Shown: one piece after another, positions 24,516 through 31,560 of the stretch
Layout of the letters: each line of letters opens with the position of its first letter
Position numbering within the stretch: position 1 is the first letter of the stretch
DNA from: JASLPR01 sp964496475
Lineage (GTDB): Bacteria > Chloroflexota > UBA11872 > VXNJ01
NCBI GenBank assembly: GCA_964496475.1
Contig: CAZBZS010000024.1
Location: forward strand, 1-33,013
DNA: 33,013 nucleotides
Direction of reading: 5' to 3'
Position numbers and translations under genes: made by a program
The notes under the pieces: generated by a model
The model's input: the letters and a program-made list of their open reading frames with translations, nothing else
What the model was told of the DNA's origin: nothing
Database searches by the model: none

Positions 24516-25283
24516 TCAGGGGGAGCTGTTGGGACTCCATCCGCCGTCGACGAGAAGCAGATGGCCGTTGATGAACGAGGATTCGTCGGAGGCTAGAAAG
24601 AGGGCGGCGTTGGCGATTTCGTCGACTTCTACGAAGCGGCCCATGGGGACGCGGGCGAGGAGATTGTCGATGGGGATGGAGTGCTCGGTGCGGCCGCGCT
24701 GGAAAAGCCCGGTGTTGGCGTAGCCGGGTCCGATGGCGTTGACGCGGACGCCACGGCCGCCCCATTCGACGGCGAGGTATTTGGTAAGAGTGACGACGCC
24801 GCCTTTGGCGACGCCGTAGGCGGCGCGATAGGCCTGGACACGATCGCCGAGCATGGAGGCGGTGCTGATGATGACGCCGCTGCCCTGCTTGAGCATGTGA
24901 CGGCCGGCGGCCTGGGCGCCAAAGAATACGGCGCTGAGGTCGAGGTCGATCATCTTGCGCCAGAAATCCTCGGCCTCGTCTTCGGCCGGAGAGCCGCCGG
25001 CGATGCCGGCGTTGCCCACCCAGACGTCGATGTGCCCGAAGTCTTCGACTATCTGGTCGACGAATGCTCGGAGCCCGGGAGTATCGGTGACGTCGAGCTT
25101 GACGGAGAGGGCTTTCACGCCGCTCTCCTCGATGAGTCGGGCAGTCTCGTCGGCGTCGGCCTTGTTGAGGTCGCAGATGGCGACGGCCTCGGCGCCCTCA
25201 CGGGCGAAGGCGAGGGCCATTGCGCGGCCGAAACCGGCGCCACCACCGGTGATGCCGGCGACTTTTCCCTGCAAGCGATTCAC
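24516..25283 (-). CDS. Short-chain dehydrogenase/reductase
   Basis: A 255-aa classical SDR with cofactor motif TGGGAGFG (12-19), Asp38 favouring NAD, GNAG (90-93), catalytic Ser in ISTAS and YxxxK (Y156, K160). The C-terminal VDGGW is typical. GTG at 25283 is preferred over the longer open frame to 25364 because GAAGGGA lies 8 bases upstream and the Rossmann fold begins immediately (NRLQGKVAGITG). It is upstream of the other SDR gene and downstream of an MFS exporter, all minus strand. The substrate is unknown; paired SDRs often serve alcohol, sugar or aromatic degradation. Confidence 0.88.
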   Translation of the reverse strand: MNRLQGKVAGITGGGAGFGRAMALAFAREGAEAVAICDLNKADADETARLIEESGVKALSVKLDVTDTPGLRAFVDQIVEDFGHIDVWVGNAGIAGGSPAEDEAEDFWRKMIDLDLSAVFFGAQAAGRHMLKQGSGVIISTASMLGDRVQAYRAAYGVAKGGVVTLTKYLAVEWGGRGVRVNAIGPGYANTGLFQRGRTEHSIPIDNLLARVPMGRFVEVDEIANAALFLASDESSFINGHLLLVDGGWSPNSSP

Positions 25284-25391
25284 GAATAGTTCCCTTCTTG
25301 GGCCCGGGAGGTGGCCGGAATTGAGAGTGCCTGAATGGTGTTCCGCCGAGAGGGGCGCTGTCAATGTTAGGCCCGCCCTGGGCGGATCGAG

Positions 25392-26636
25392 TCAGTCAGC
25401 GCTGCGGAGGGTAGGGCGGAGGCTGGCCAGCAGGGCGACGACGACAATGACGACCAGGGCGGTGAGGAGAATGGCGCCGGGAGCGCCGGCGCCCTCTGCG
25501 AGCGGCCCGAGCAGGAAGCCGCCGAGGGGGCCGAAGCCGATGACGGCGATGGTGTTGAAGCTCATGACGCGTCCCATGAGCTCGCGGGGGACGGCGAGTT
25601 GCAGGATGGTGCGGCTGGAGGCCATTAGGGTGGTGCTGAAGAGGCCGAGAAGAAATAGAAGGGCTAGGGAGGTGGGATAATTGGCGGAGAGAGCGAAGGC
25701 CATGAGGAGAATGGAAAAGATGACGGCGGAGCCCAAGGCGAGACGACCGTTGCGAGGCAGCCGGACGCCCATGCCGATGACGACGGCGCCCACTATCGAC
25801 CCGGCGCCGGGGGCGGAATTCATCCAACCGAGCCCCTGCAGGCCGACCCCGAGGATGTCGTCGGCGAAAACGGGGGTCAGGGCCTGAAACGAACGGCCGA
25901 AAAAGCTGATGACGATGGAGAAGACCATGACCATGAGGATGAGCTCGTGGCGGGCGACGAAGCGGAGGCCTTCGACGGCGGTGTTGGTGACGGACTTACG
26001 GGAGTGGGAGGGCTTGTGGGTGGGGAGACGCATGAGTGCGAGGGCGACGATTACGGCACCAAAGGTAGCGGCGTTGATGAAGAAAACGCCGCCCAAAGGT
26101 AGGCCGAACTGGGCGACGGCCACTCCGGCGATGGCCGGGCCGAGGAAAGCACCGCCGGTGTAGACGGTGGAGTTCAGGGCGATGGCCGGGCGCAGCTCAT
26201 CGCGGGGGACGATGTCGGGCAGCAGGGCCTGACGGGCGGGCTGGTCGAAGGCGAGGGTGATGGCGGAGAGGAAGGTGATGACCAGAATGTGCCAGATGGC
26301 GACGCCGCCGGTGGCAACCAGGATGGCCAGCAGCAAGGCCAGCAAAGCGGCGATAGACTGAGAAATCCAGAGAATGCGGCGGCGGTCGATGCGGTCGGCG
26401 ATGACGCCGCCAACGAAGGGGAAGAGGATCATGGGGATTCCGAAAACGCCCATGACGGCGCCGAGGAGTAGCTTGGAGCCGGTGAGATCGTAAACGAGCC
26501 AGGCCTGAGCGGTCTGAGCCATCCAGGTGCCGGTGTTCGAGAAGAGGAGGCTGAAAAAGAATAGGGCGAAGTTGCGGTGGCGGAGGACGGGTGGGGGAAA
26601 GCCCGAACGGGCGCCGGCCGGGGCGGCGACGCTCAA
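25392..26636 (-). CDS. MFS transporter (MFS_3 / EntS-like)
   Basis: A 414-aa major facilitator with about 12 hydrophobic helices. The loop 2-3 signature GGVIADRIDRRRIL (about residues 76-89) and FDQPARQALLPDIVPRDEL are characteristic of the MFS_3 / EntS group, which mostly exports siderophores, drugs or other small molecules. The second half has FSTTLMASSRTILQLAVP and RGRVMSF-like MGRVMSFNT. The TTG at 26636 is the first start after an in-frame TAG. It starts 27 bases after the unknown protein gene upstream. The C-terminus is 108 bases from the SDR start. The substrate cannot be inferred. Confidence 0.87.
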   Translation of the reverse strand: MSVAAPAGARSGFPPPVLRHRNFALFFFSLLFSNTGTWMAQTAQAWLVYDLTGSKLLLGAVMGVFGIPMILFPFVGGVIADRIDRRRILWISQSIAALLALLLAILVATGGVAIWHILVITFLSAITLAFDQPARQALLPDIVPRDELRPAIALNSTVYTGGAFLGPAIAGVAVAQFGLPLGGVFFINAATFGAVIVALALMRLPTHKPSHSRKSVTNTAVEGLRFVARHELILMVMVFSIVISFFGRSFQALTPVFADDILGVGLQGLGWMNSAPGAGSIVGAVVIGMGVRLPRNGRLALGSAVIFSILLMAFALSANYPTSLALLFLLGLFSTTLMASSRTILQLAVPRELMGRVMSFNTIAVIGFGPLGGFLLGPLAEGAGAPGAILLTALVVIVVVALLASLRPTLRSAD

Positions 26637-26663
26637 GCCGGAGACCGGCGGCGGGTGGCCACG

Positions 26664-27125
26664 CTAGTCGAAATCGCGACCGCGCCCCAGATTCCGGTCG
26701 CCGACCCAGATGTCGTCGCCGACGCCGAAGAAGCGATAGGTGTAGCGAAGTTCCAGTAGATAGGAGCGCGCGAAGGGCATGGAGAGAAGGAGGAGACAGT
26801 GGGCGAAGCGTTGGATGAGGGACAGGTTCTGGCCGTAGGCGATCTGTTCGTCGTAGAGGGCGATCGGATAGTTCGCGACGCGGGCGGCGAGAGGTCGATG
26901 AGACTGGGGAGCGGTGTCGAATTCTCCGCTGTACCAGTTTTCCAGACGGTGGCGGAGAGTTTGCTGTTCGCGACGACAGACGAACATCCAGACGAGGTGA
27001 AAGCGGCGGGGTACCTGGCAGCCGACGAAAGGAGAGGAAAACACAGATTCGGGATCGGGGCCGAGCGGCAGGAGCAGGCGCCAGATGAAAGGAGGAGCGG
27101 TGTCGGTGGAGTTCTCCACGGTCAC
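26664..27125 (-). CDS. Unrecognised 153-aa protein
   Basis: GTG start at 27125. The frame is supported by strongly C-rich third positions like its minus-strand neighbours. The protein is rich in aromatic and Arg residues, with blocks PPFIWRLLLPLGPDPESVF, RRFHLVWMFVCRREQQTLR, LENWYSGEFD and a hydrophobic segment FAHCLLLLSMPFARSYLLE near residue 110. It ends FFGVGDDIWVGDRNLGRG. It could be membrane-associated. No family was recognised. It sits between the decayed glgP and the MFS gene, so it could itself be a remnant of something larger. Confidence 0.45.
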   Translation of the reverse strand: MTVENSTDTAPPFIWRLLLPLGPDPESVFSSPFVGCQVPRRFHLVWMFVCRREQQTLRHRLENWYSGEFDTAPQSHRPLAARVANYPIALYDEQIAYGQNLSLIQRFAHCLLLLSMPFARSYLLELRYTYRFFGVGDDIWVGDRNLGRGRDFD

Positions 27126-27183
27126 GTCCTAATCAATGCCGACTCTCTATTGCATAGAGGATATGACAAGGAGGGTCGGAGGA

Positions 27184-28313
27184 TCAGGCCCAGAGCGCGA
27201 GTCCGAGACTGACAGGATTGGGCAGATCGGCGTGGTGGTGGAGGACGCGGACGGTGAAGCCGTGGCGGCCGCTGCCCCGGCAGGTGACGGAGCCGGCGAA
27301 CTCAGCGCTGTCGAGAGACGGGCCGGGGCCGATCTCCATTTCGACAATCTGAGGCTGGGCGATCTGGCCCGCGGCGTCAATAGGACCTTCGTAAATTTGC
27401 ACGTTGACGTCCCCGGGCTTGATCTTTCCGGTGAACAGGGAGACGCGGACGGCGATGGTGGCGCCGTCGCTGAGTTCACCGTCGATGTCGCTCTCAACAG
27501 AATTGAGGCGAAGTTCTTTCCAGTGGGCGCGGACGCCGCCGATACCGAGAACTCATTCCTGCAGGATGCGGGTTTCGTTGTCGCCCCCGTAAAGGCGGTT
27601 TGTAATGGCCCGGGCTCCGTGGGCATTGCCAGGAACCTAGGCGTCGAGCAAAAGCAACTGCACGTTGCCGACTTCAGCGCGCCAGGTGCGCAGATTGACG
27701 TCTTCGCCGGCGATTTCGACGCTGACCAGAATGGAATCACCGGCGTCGTCCACGGCTAGGCGGACAGGCATGTGGTAGAAGTCGTTCCGGGGATAGGTCT
27801 CGGTCTGATAGTCGTCCAGGGTGAGCTGCTGCCGAAAACAACCTTCCTGGTAGAGGAGGCTGACGACCACAAAGGGACGCCCAGGTCGCTGGCAGATTTG
27901 AGATGGGCGCCGGCCAGTGCGCCGAGCCCGCCTGAATAAATGGACAGCGCCTCGGTGATGGCGAATTCGAGGGAGAAGTAGGTGATGAGCCGGCCTTGGT
28001 CGTCGCCGTCGTTCTGGTGATACCAAGAAGTGCGGCTGAGGTAGGCGGTGGGCTCCCACCGAACTCGCTCGAGATGGGAGAGGAAGGCGTCCTCCGCGGC
28101 GAACTCGTTGAGGCGGTCCTCGCTGACCATGCCGAGCAGGCGGACTGGGTTGTGGCCAGCGTCTTACCAGAGCTGAGCGTCGATGCGCCGGAAGAGGTCG
28201 ACGGCATCGAAGTTCCAGCTCCACCAGAGGATGCAGCTAAGCTCTTTGAGCGGCCGCATAGGCTCCGGGATGCTTGGTACGACTATGAAATCGGCGATCG
28301 GGTGTGTGTTCAT
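27184..28313 (-). pseudogene. glgP: Alpha-glucan phosphorylase remnant with catalytic core deleted
   Basis: ATG 28313 follows a strong GGAGG. The N-terminus reads as a DUF3417-type alpha-glucan phosphorylase: PLKELSCILWWSWNFDAVDLF, then TAA (28164-28166), NPVRLLGMVSEDRL and YFSLEFAITEALSIYSGG, then HLKSASDLGVP. A one-base loss near 27869-27874 shifts the frame, which continues as LLYQEGCFRQ and ETYPRNDFYHMPVRL. TAG (27637-27639) and TGA (27553-27555) follow within RAITNRLYGGDNETRILQE and VLGIGGVRA. The sequence then passes directly to the C-terminal domain (VNVQIYEGPIDAAG; GRHGFTVRVLHHH) ending at 27184. About half the enzyme, including the PLP-lysine region, is absent. It cannot phosphorolyse glycogen. 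Confidence 0.85.
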
Positions 28314-28515
28314 GGACCTCCCCGGTAGTCAAACCGACGGTCGGACGGCGGCGTGCCCCGGGCGATGGCTTGATGGCGACCGGACGTGAACGGGCCGGCG
28401 CGACGCGGGGGATTCATGGTATCGGAAATGAAACAAATTCTGGGTGACCGCGAAAACAATGGAGCCGCGACGGCCAGGGGTGTGTTCCGATGACCGGAGT
28501 GGAGGAGGCGGCGAC

Positions 28516-28992
28516 GTGAATCCAGATCGGAGCGGGCCGGTGGCCGAGCGTCAGCGCGTGGTGGAGGCGATCGTGTTCCGTAGGACCGATCCAGTGGTGT
28601 TTCTACTGATGCGGCGAACGCTCGCGAGAGGGGGTTGGTGGCAGGCGGTGACCGGGAGCGTGGAGGACGGGGAGGACCTTGAATCGGCGGTGCGGAGGGA
28701 GGTGTGGGAGGAGACGGGAATCACGGAATTTCTGGAATTCGTGGACCTCGACTACGCGTTTCCGTTTGAGTTCACTAAGTACGGAGGTAAGGAGCCGCTG
28801 GAAGCGGTGAAGAACTCCTTCGGGGTGGAGGTGGGTGGGGAGGCGGTGGAGACAGGCCGGGAGCATGACGCTTGGGAATGGGTGGCGTTTGGGGAGGCGT
28901 TGGAACGGCTGACGTGGGAGGACAACAAGGAGGCGTTTCGACGGTTGGAAAGGTATTTGAACGGAGGGGGTGGGGAGAGGGATGAGGAATAG
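28516..28992 (+). CDS. Nudix hydrolase, NudB-like
   Basis: A 158-aa Nudix protein. The Nudix box (residues 47-69) fits G-x5-E-x7-REVWEETGI exactly. The preceding WWQAVTGSVEDGE and the C-terminal LTWEDNKEAFRRLERYL resemble dihydroneopterin-triphosphate or dinucleoside-polyphosphate hydrolases such as NudB. GTG at 28516 is chosen because GGAGGAGG lies close upstream; the frame stays open back to 28444 (ATG at 28459 possible). A nine-codon ATG ORF (28490-28519) ends by a GTGA overlap with this start, similar to the accD leader arrangement. The gene is transcribed away from the decayed glgP. Confidence 0.85.
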   Translation: MNPDRSGPVAERQRVVEAIVFRRTDPVVFLLMRRTLARGGWWQAVTGSVEDGEDLESAVRREVWEETGITEFLEFVDLDYAFPFEFTKYGGKEPLEAVKNSFGVEVGGEAVETGREHDAWEWVAFGEALERLTWEDNKEAFRRLERYLNGGGGERDEE

Positions 28993-29114
28993 ATCGCCGT
29001 GCGCCGGGACTGTGTCGGGAAGGGTGGGACGGAAGGTAGAAATTCGTTAACGGAATCCGACCTGAAGACTACATTTAAATCACGGATCGCACGGGCAGAC
29101 CAAGGGGCGAATGG

Positions 29115-29530
29115 TGGTCAAAATATATGATCGCAATCATCGCTGGCTAGTCATCAGTTAAGGGCCCTTTTGGACGGCGAGTCCGGAAGGGCCGACGGGT
29201 GAGGTCCACGAACCGGTAAGCGTCGATGGAAGATGCCGCAGAACCCGGATGTCGTCCGGGAGCGTGCGGAACGGAGAAGGCGGTAGGGCGGAGGCGGACA
29301 GGACGGGACGGAAGAGCCGGTTCAGTCGACACCTATCACAAGCTGTTCGTGCAGGTGCATGCTGGCTAGCGCCAAATGGCCGAGAGGCACAATAGCCCGG
29401 ATTCCGGCATTGAAACCGCCGGAGCGGAAAAACAGATCAGAGTTTTGATACTGAGAAGGCCGACGCAGCGGTAACTCGCACGAAGAGTTCAAGCTTCCGA
29501 GCGGGGACTCGAAAGTCCCCGCTCTTTTTT
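29115..29530 (+). ncRNA. Candidate structured non-coding RNA or leader ending in a terminator
   Basis: The 624 bases between nudix and GH127 hold no convincing gene on either strand. From 28993 to about 29115 only AT-richer sequence is seen (ATTTAAAT at 29073). From a TATATG box (29124-29129) onward there are several hairpins. A 13-pair stem lies at 29163-29193 (arms GGCCCTTTTGGAC / GTCCGGAAGGGCC, two G-U pairs, loop GGCGA). Others are CCCGGA/TCCGGG (29244-29260), TCCGGC/GCCGGA (29403-29423), AACTC/GAGTT (29473-29489) and the terminator at 29499. It matches none of tRNA, tmRNA, RNase P, SRP or 6S signatures known to me. It could be a free RNA or a regulatory leader of the glycosidase genes. 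Confidence 0.45.
29499..29530 (+). terminator. Rho-independent terminator
   Basis: Perfect 11-base-pair stem, arms GAGCGGGGACT (29499-29509) and AGTCCCCGCTC (29514-29524), loop CGAA, followed by six T. It is the clearest terminator in the window and lies 87 bases before GH127 with no gene directly upstream. Confidence 0.9.
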
Positions 29531-29616
29531 GTGGCGGCGATTTGAAAGCGGCGGAGGATGCGAGATACTGGTGGCTACCAAACTAGATATTCAGCGGACG
29601 TAGGAGGCGGATCCAC

Positions 29617-31527
29617 ATGAGCGACGAAGGCGGCCGGCGCGGGATTGTGGTGGATACGCGGAGCAGCAAGAACGCGATGCTGCGGCCGGTGCGACTGACG
29701 GAGGTGAAATTCTCGGACGATTTTTGGGAGCCGCGCCGGCAAACGACCAGGCGGGAGACGATTCGTGAACAGTTGATCCTGTGCGAGAGCACGGGTCGGA
29801 TCGATAATTTCCGGCGGGCCTCGGGACGCAAGCAGATTGCCCGGCATCAGGGCCTGGTATTCAACGACTCGGACGTGTACAAGACGCTGGAGGCGGCGGG
29901 CTACGCGTTGCTCGAGGGGGTGGATGCGGCGCTCGAGGAGCTGATCGAGGCGACGATCGACGAGATCGCGGCTGCGCAGCGACCGGACGGATACTTGAAT
30001 ACGTACTTCATGTTCGAGCGGGAAGGGGAGCGTTATACGGACCTGACCCAGAAGCATGAGTTGTACTGCTACGGGCACATGATCCAGGCGGCGATCGCGC
30101 ATCGGCGGGGCACGGGCAGGGACAAGTTCTTCGATGTTGCGGTGAAGGTGGCGGAGCATCTGCTGGATACGTTTGGGCCGGACAAACGGCAGGCGACGGA
30201 CGGCCACGAAGAGATTGAGCTGGCGCTGGCGGAGTTGTACCGGGAGACGGGCGAACGGAAGTACATGGACCTCTCGATCTTCTTTCTGGATCAGCGTGGA
30301 AAGGAGCCGTCGGTGATTCCCGATCGGGCTCGACGCAAGGATCGGGATTATTACCAGGATCATTTGCCGGTGAGGGAGCAGTCGGAGGTGAAGGGGCATT
30401 CGGTGCGGGCGATGTATATGACGACGGGAATGGCGGATGTGGTGCTGGAGGGTGAGGACCGGGCGATGGAGGCGGCGCTGCACCAGCTGTGGGACAACAC
30501 TTACTCGCGGAAGGCCTACGTGACCGGGGCGCTGGGGGCGCGCTACGAGGGTGAGGCGTTCGGGGACGACTACGAATTGCCGAACGAGCGGGCCTACGCG
30601 GAAACTTGCGCGGCGATCGGGGCGGTGTTCTGGAACTGGCGGATGCTGGCCCGCTACGGCGATGCGAAATATGCCGACGCGATGGAGACGGCTCTGTACA
30701 ACAGCGTGATCTCGGGGGTCTCGCTGGATGGGCAGGGGTACTTTTATATGAACCCGCTGGCGTCGCCGGGTGGGTATGAGCGCGATAGCTGGTTTGAATG
30801 CTCGTGCTGCCCGCCGAACGTGGCCCGCCTGATGATGAGTTTGCCGAGCTACGCCTATTCGACGAGCGACGAAGGCCTGTGGGTGCACCTGTACGTGAAG
30901 GGAAGTGTAGGTGCGGAGCTGCCGGGGGGTGGGAGACTCAGGATCGAGGTGGATACGAAATACCCGTGGGAAGGGTCGGTACGGATGCGGGTGACGGAGG
31001 CACTGGAAGGGGAGACGACACTGGCGCTGCGGATTCCCGGCTGGGTGGACGAGGTGACGCTGGAGGTAAACGGCGCGGATGCCGGAGTGGAGGTTCGTCC
31101 GGGATCTTATGCACGAATCGCCAGAACCTGGCGGATCGGTGACGAGGTTCGGCTGGAGCTGCCGATGGAAGTGCGGCGCCTGCGGAGCAATCCGCGGGTG
31201 CTGGAAAACCGGGGCCACGTGGCGCTGGCGCGGGGCCCGGTGGTTTATTGTGTGGAGGAAGCCGATCATCCGGAGGCTGATGTTTACCAACTGGGGCTGG
31301 CGCGGGACTCGAAGTTCGCGGTACGTTATGAGCCGGAGTTGTTGGGTGGGGTAGTGGTGCTGGAGGTGGAGGGTGTGGTGCTGAACGGAGACCGGATGGA
31401 GCTGTACCGGGAGGAGCCGTTTGCGTCGCCAGGCGTTGCCGGCAGGACGGACCTGCGGGCGATCCCGTATCACGTCTGGGCGAATCGAGGCGCGGGCGCG
31501 ATGCGGGTGTGGATCCCGGAGGTTTAG
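29617..31527 (+). CDS. GH127 beta-L-arabinofuranosidase-like hydrolase (DUF1680)
   Basis: A 636-aa glycosidase of normal GH127 length, removing beta-L-arabinofuranose or related sugars from plant or glycoprotein glycans. Aligning by motif with HypBA1, the zinc-thiolate site is intact: E329 and C331 in YAETCAAIG, C397 and C398 in ECSCCPPN, with C397 as nucleophile and E313 (GEAFGDDYELPN) as likely acid/base. An (alpha/alpha)6 barrel is followed by beta domains (from about residue 420). No signal peptide is seen, so it is probably cytoplasmic, and imported oligosaccharides would be the substrate. ATG at 29617 follows AGGAGG by 9 bases. It is 33 bases before the GH4 gene and co-oriented, so they form a sugar-use operon. 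Confidence 0.93.
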   Translation: MSDEGGRRGIVVDTRSSKNAMLRPVRLTEVKFSDDFWEPRRQTTRRETIREQLILCESTGRIDNFRRASGRKQIARHQGLVFNDSDVYKTLEAAGYALLEGVDAALEELIEATIDEIAAAQRPDGYLNTYFMFEREGERYTDLTQKHELYCYGHMIQAAIAHRRGTGRDKFFDVAVKVAEHLLDTFGPDKRQATDGHEEIELALAELYRETGERKYMDLSIFFLDQRGKEPSVIPDRARRKDRDYYQDHLPVREQSEVKGHSVRAMYMTTGMADVVLEGEDRAMEAALHQLWDNTYSRKAYVTGALGARYEGEAFGDDYELPNERAYAETCAAIGAVFWNWRMLARYGDAKYADAMETALYNSVISGVSLDGQGYFYMNPLASPGGYERDSWFECSCCPPNVARLMMSLPSYAYSTSDEGLWVHLYVKGSVGAELPGGGRLRIEVDTKYPWEGSVRMRVTEALEGETTLALRIPGWVDEVTLEVNGADAGVEVRPGSYARIARTWRIGDEVRLELPMEVRRLRSNPRVLENRGHVALARGPVVYCVEEADHPEADVYQLGLARDSKFAVRYEPELLGGVVVLEVEGVVLNGDRMELYREEPFASPGVAGRTDLRAIPYHVWANRGAGAMRVWIPEV

Positions 31528-31560
31528 CGAAACGAACGTGGGATCGATGGGGGGCGAAGG

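Noticed and set aside
27136..27759. Plus-strand 207-codon open frame
   Set aside because: Antisense to the glgP remnant, which is recognisable by family motifs on the minus strand.
29115..29530. RNase P RNA, tmRNA, SRP RNA, 6S RNA, group I or II intron
   Set aside because: The conserved signature sequences of these RNAs were looked for by eye and not found; only the hairpins and terminator are clear.
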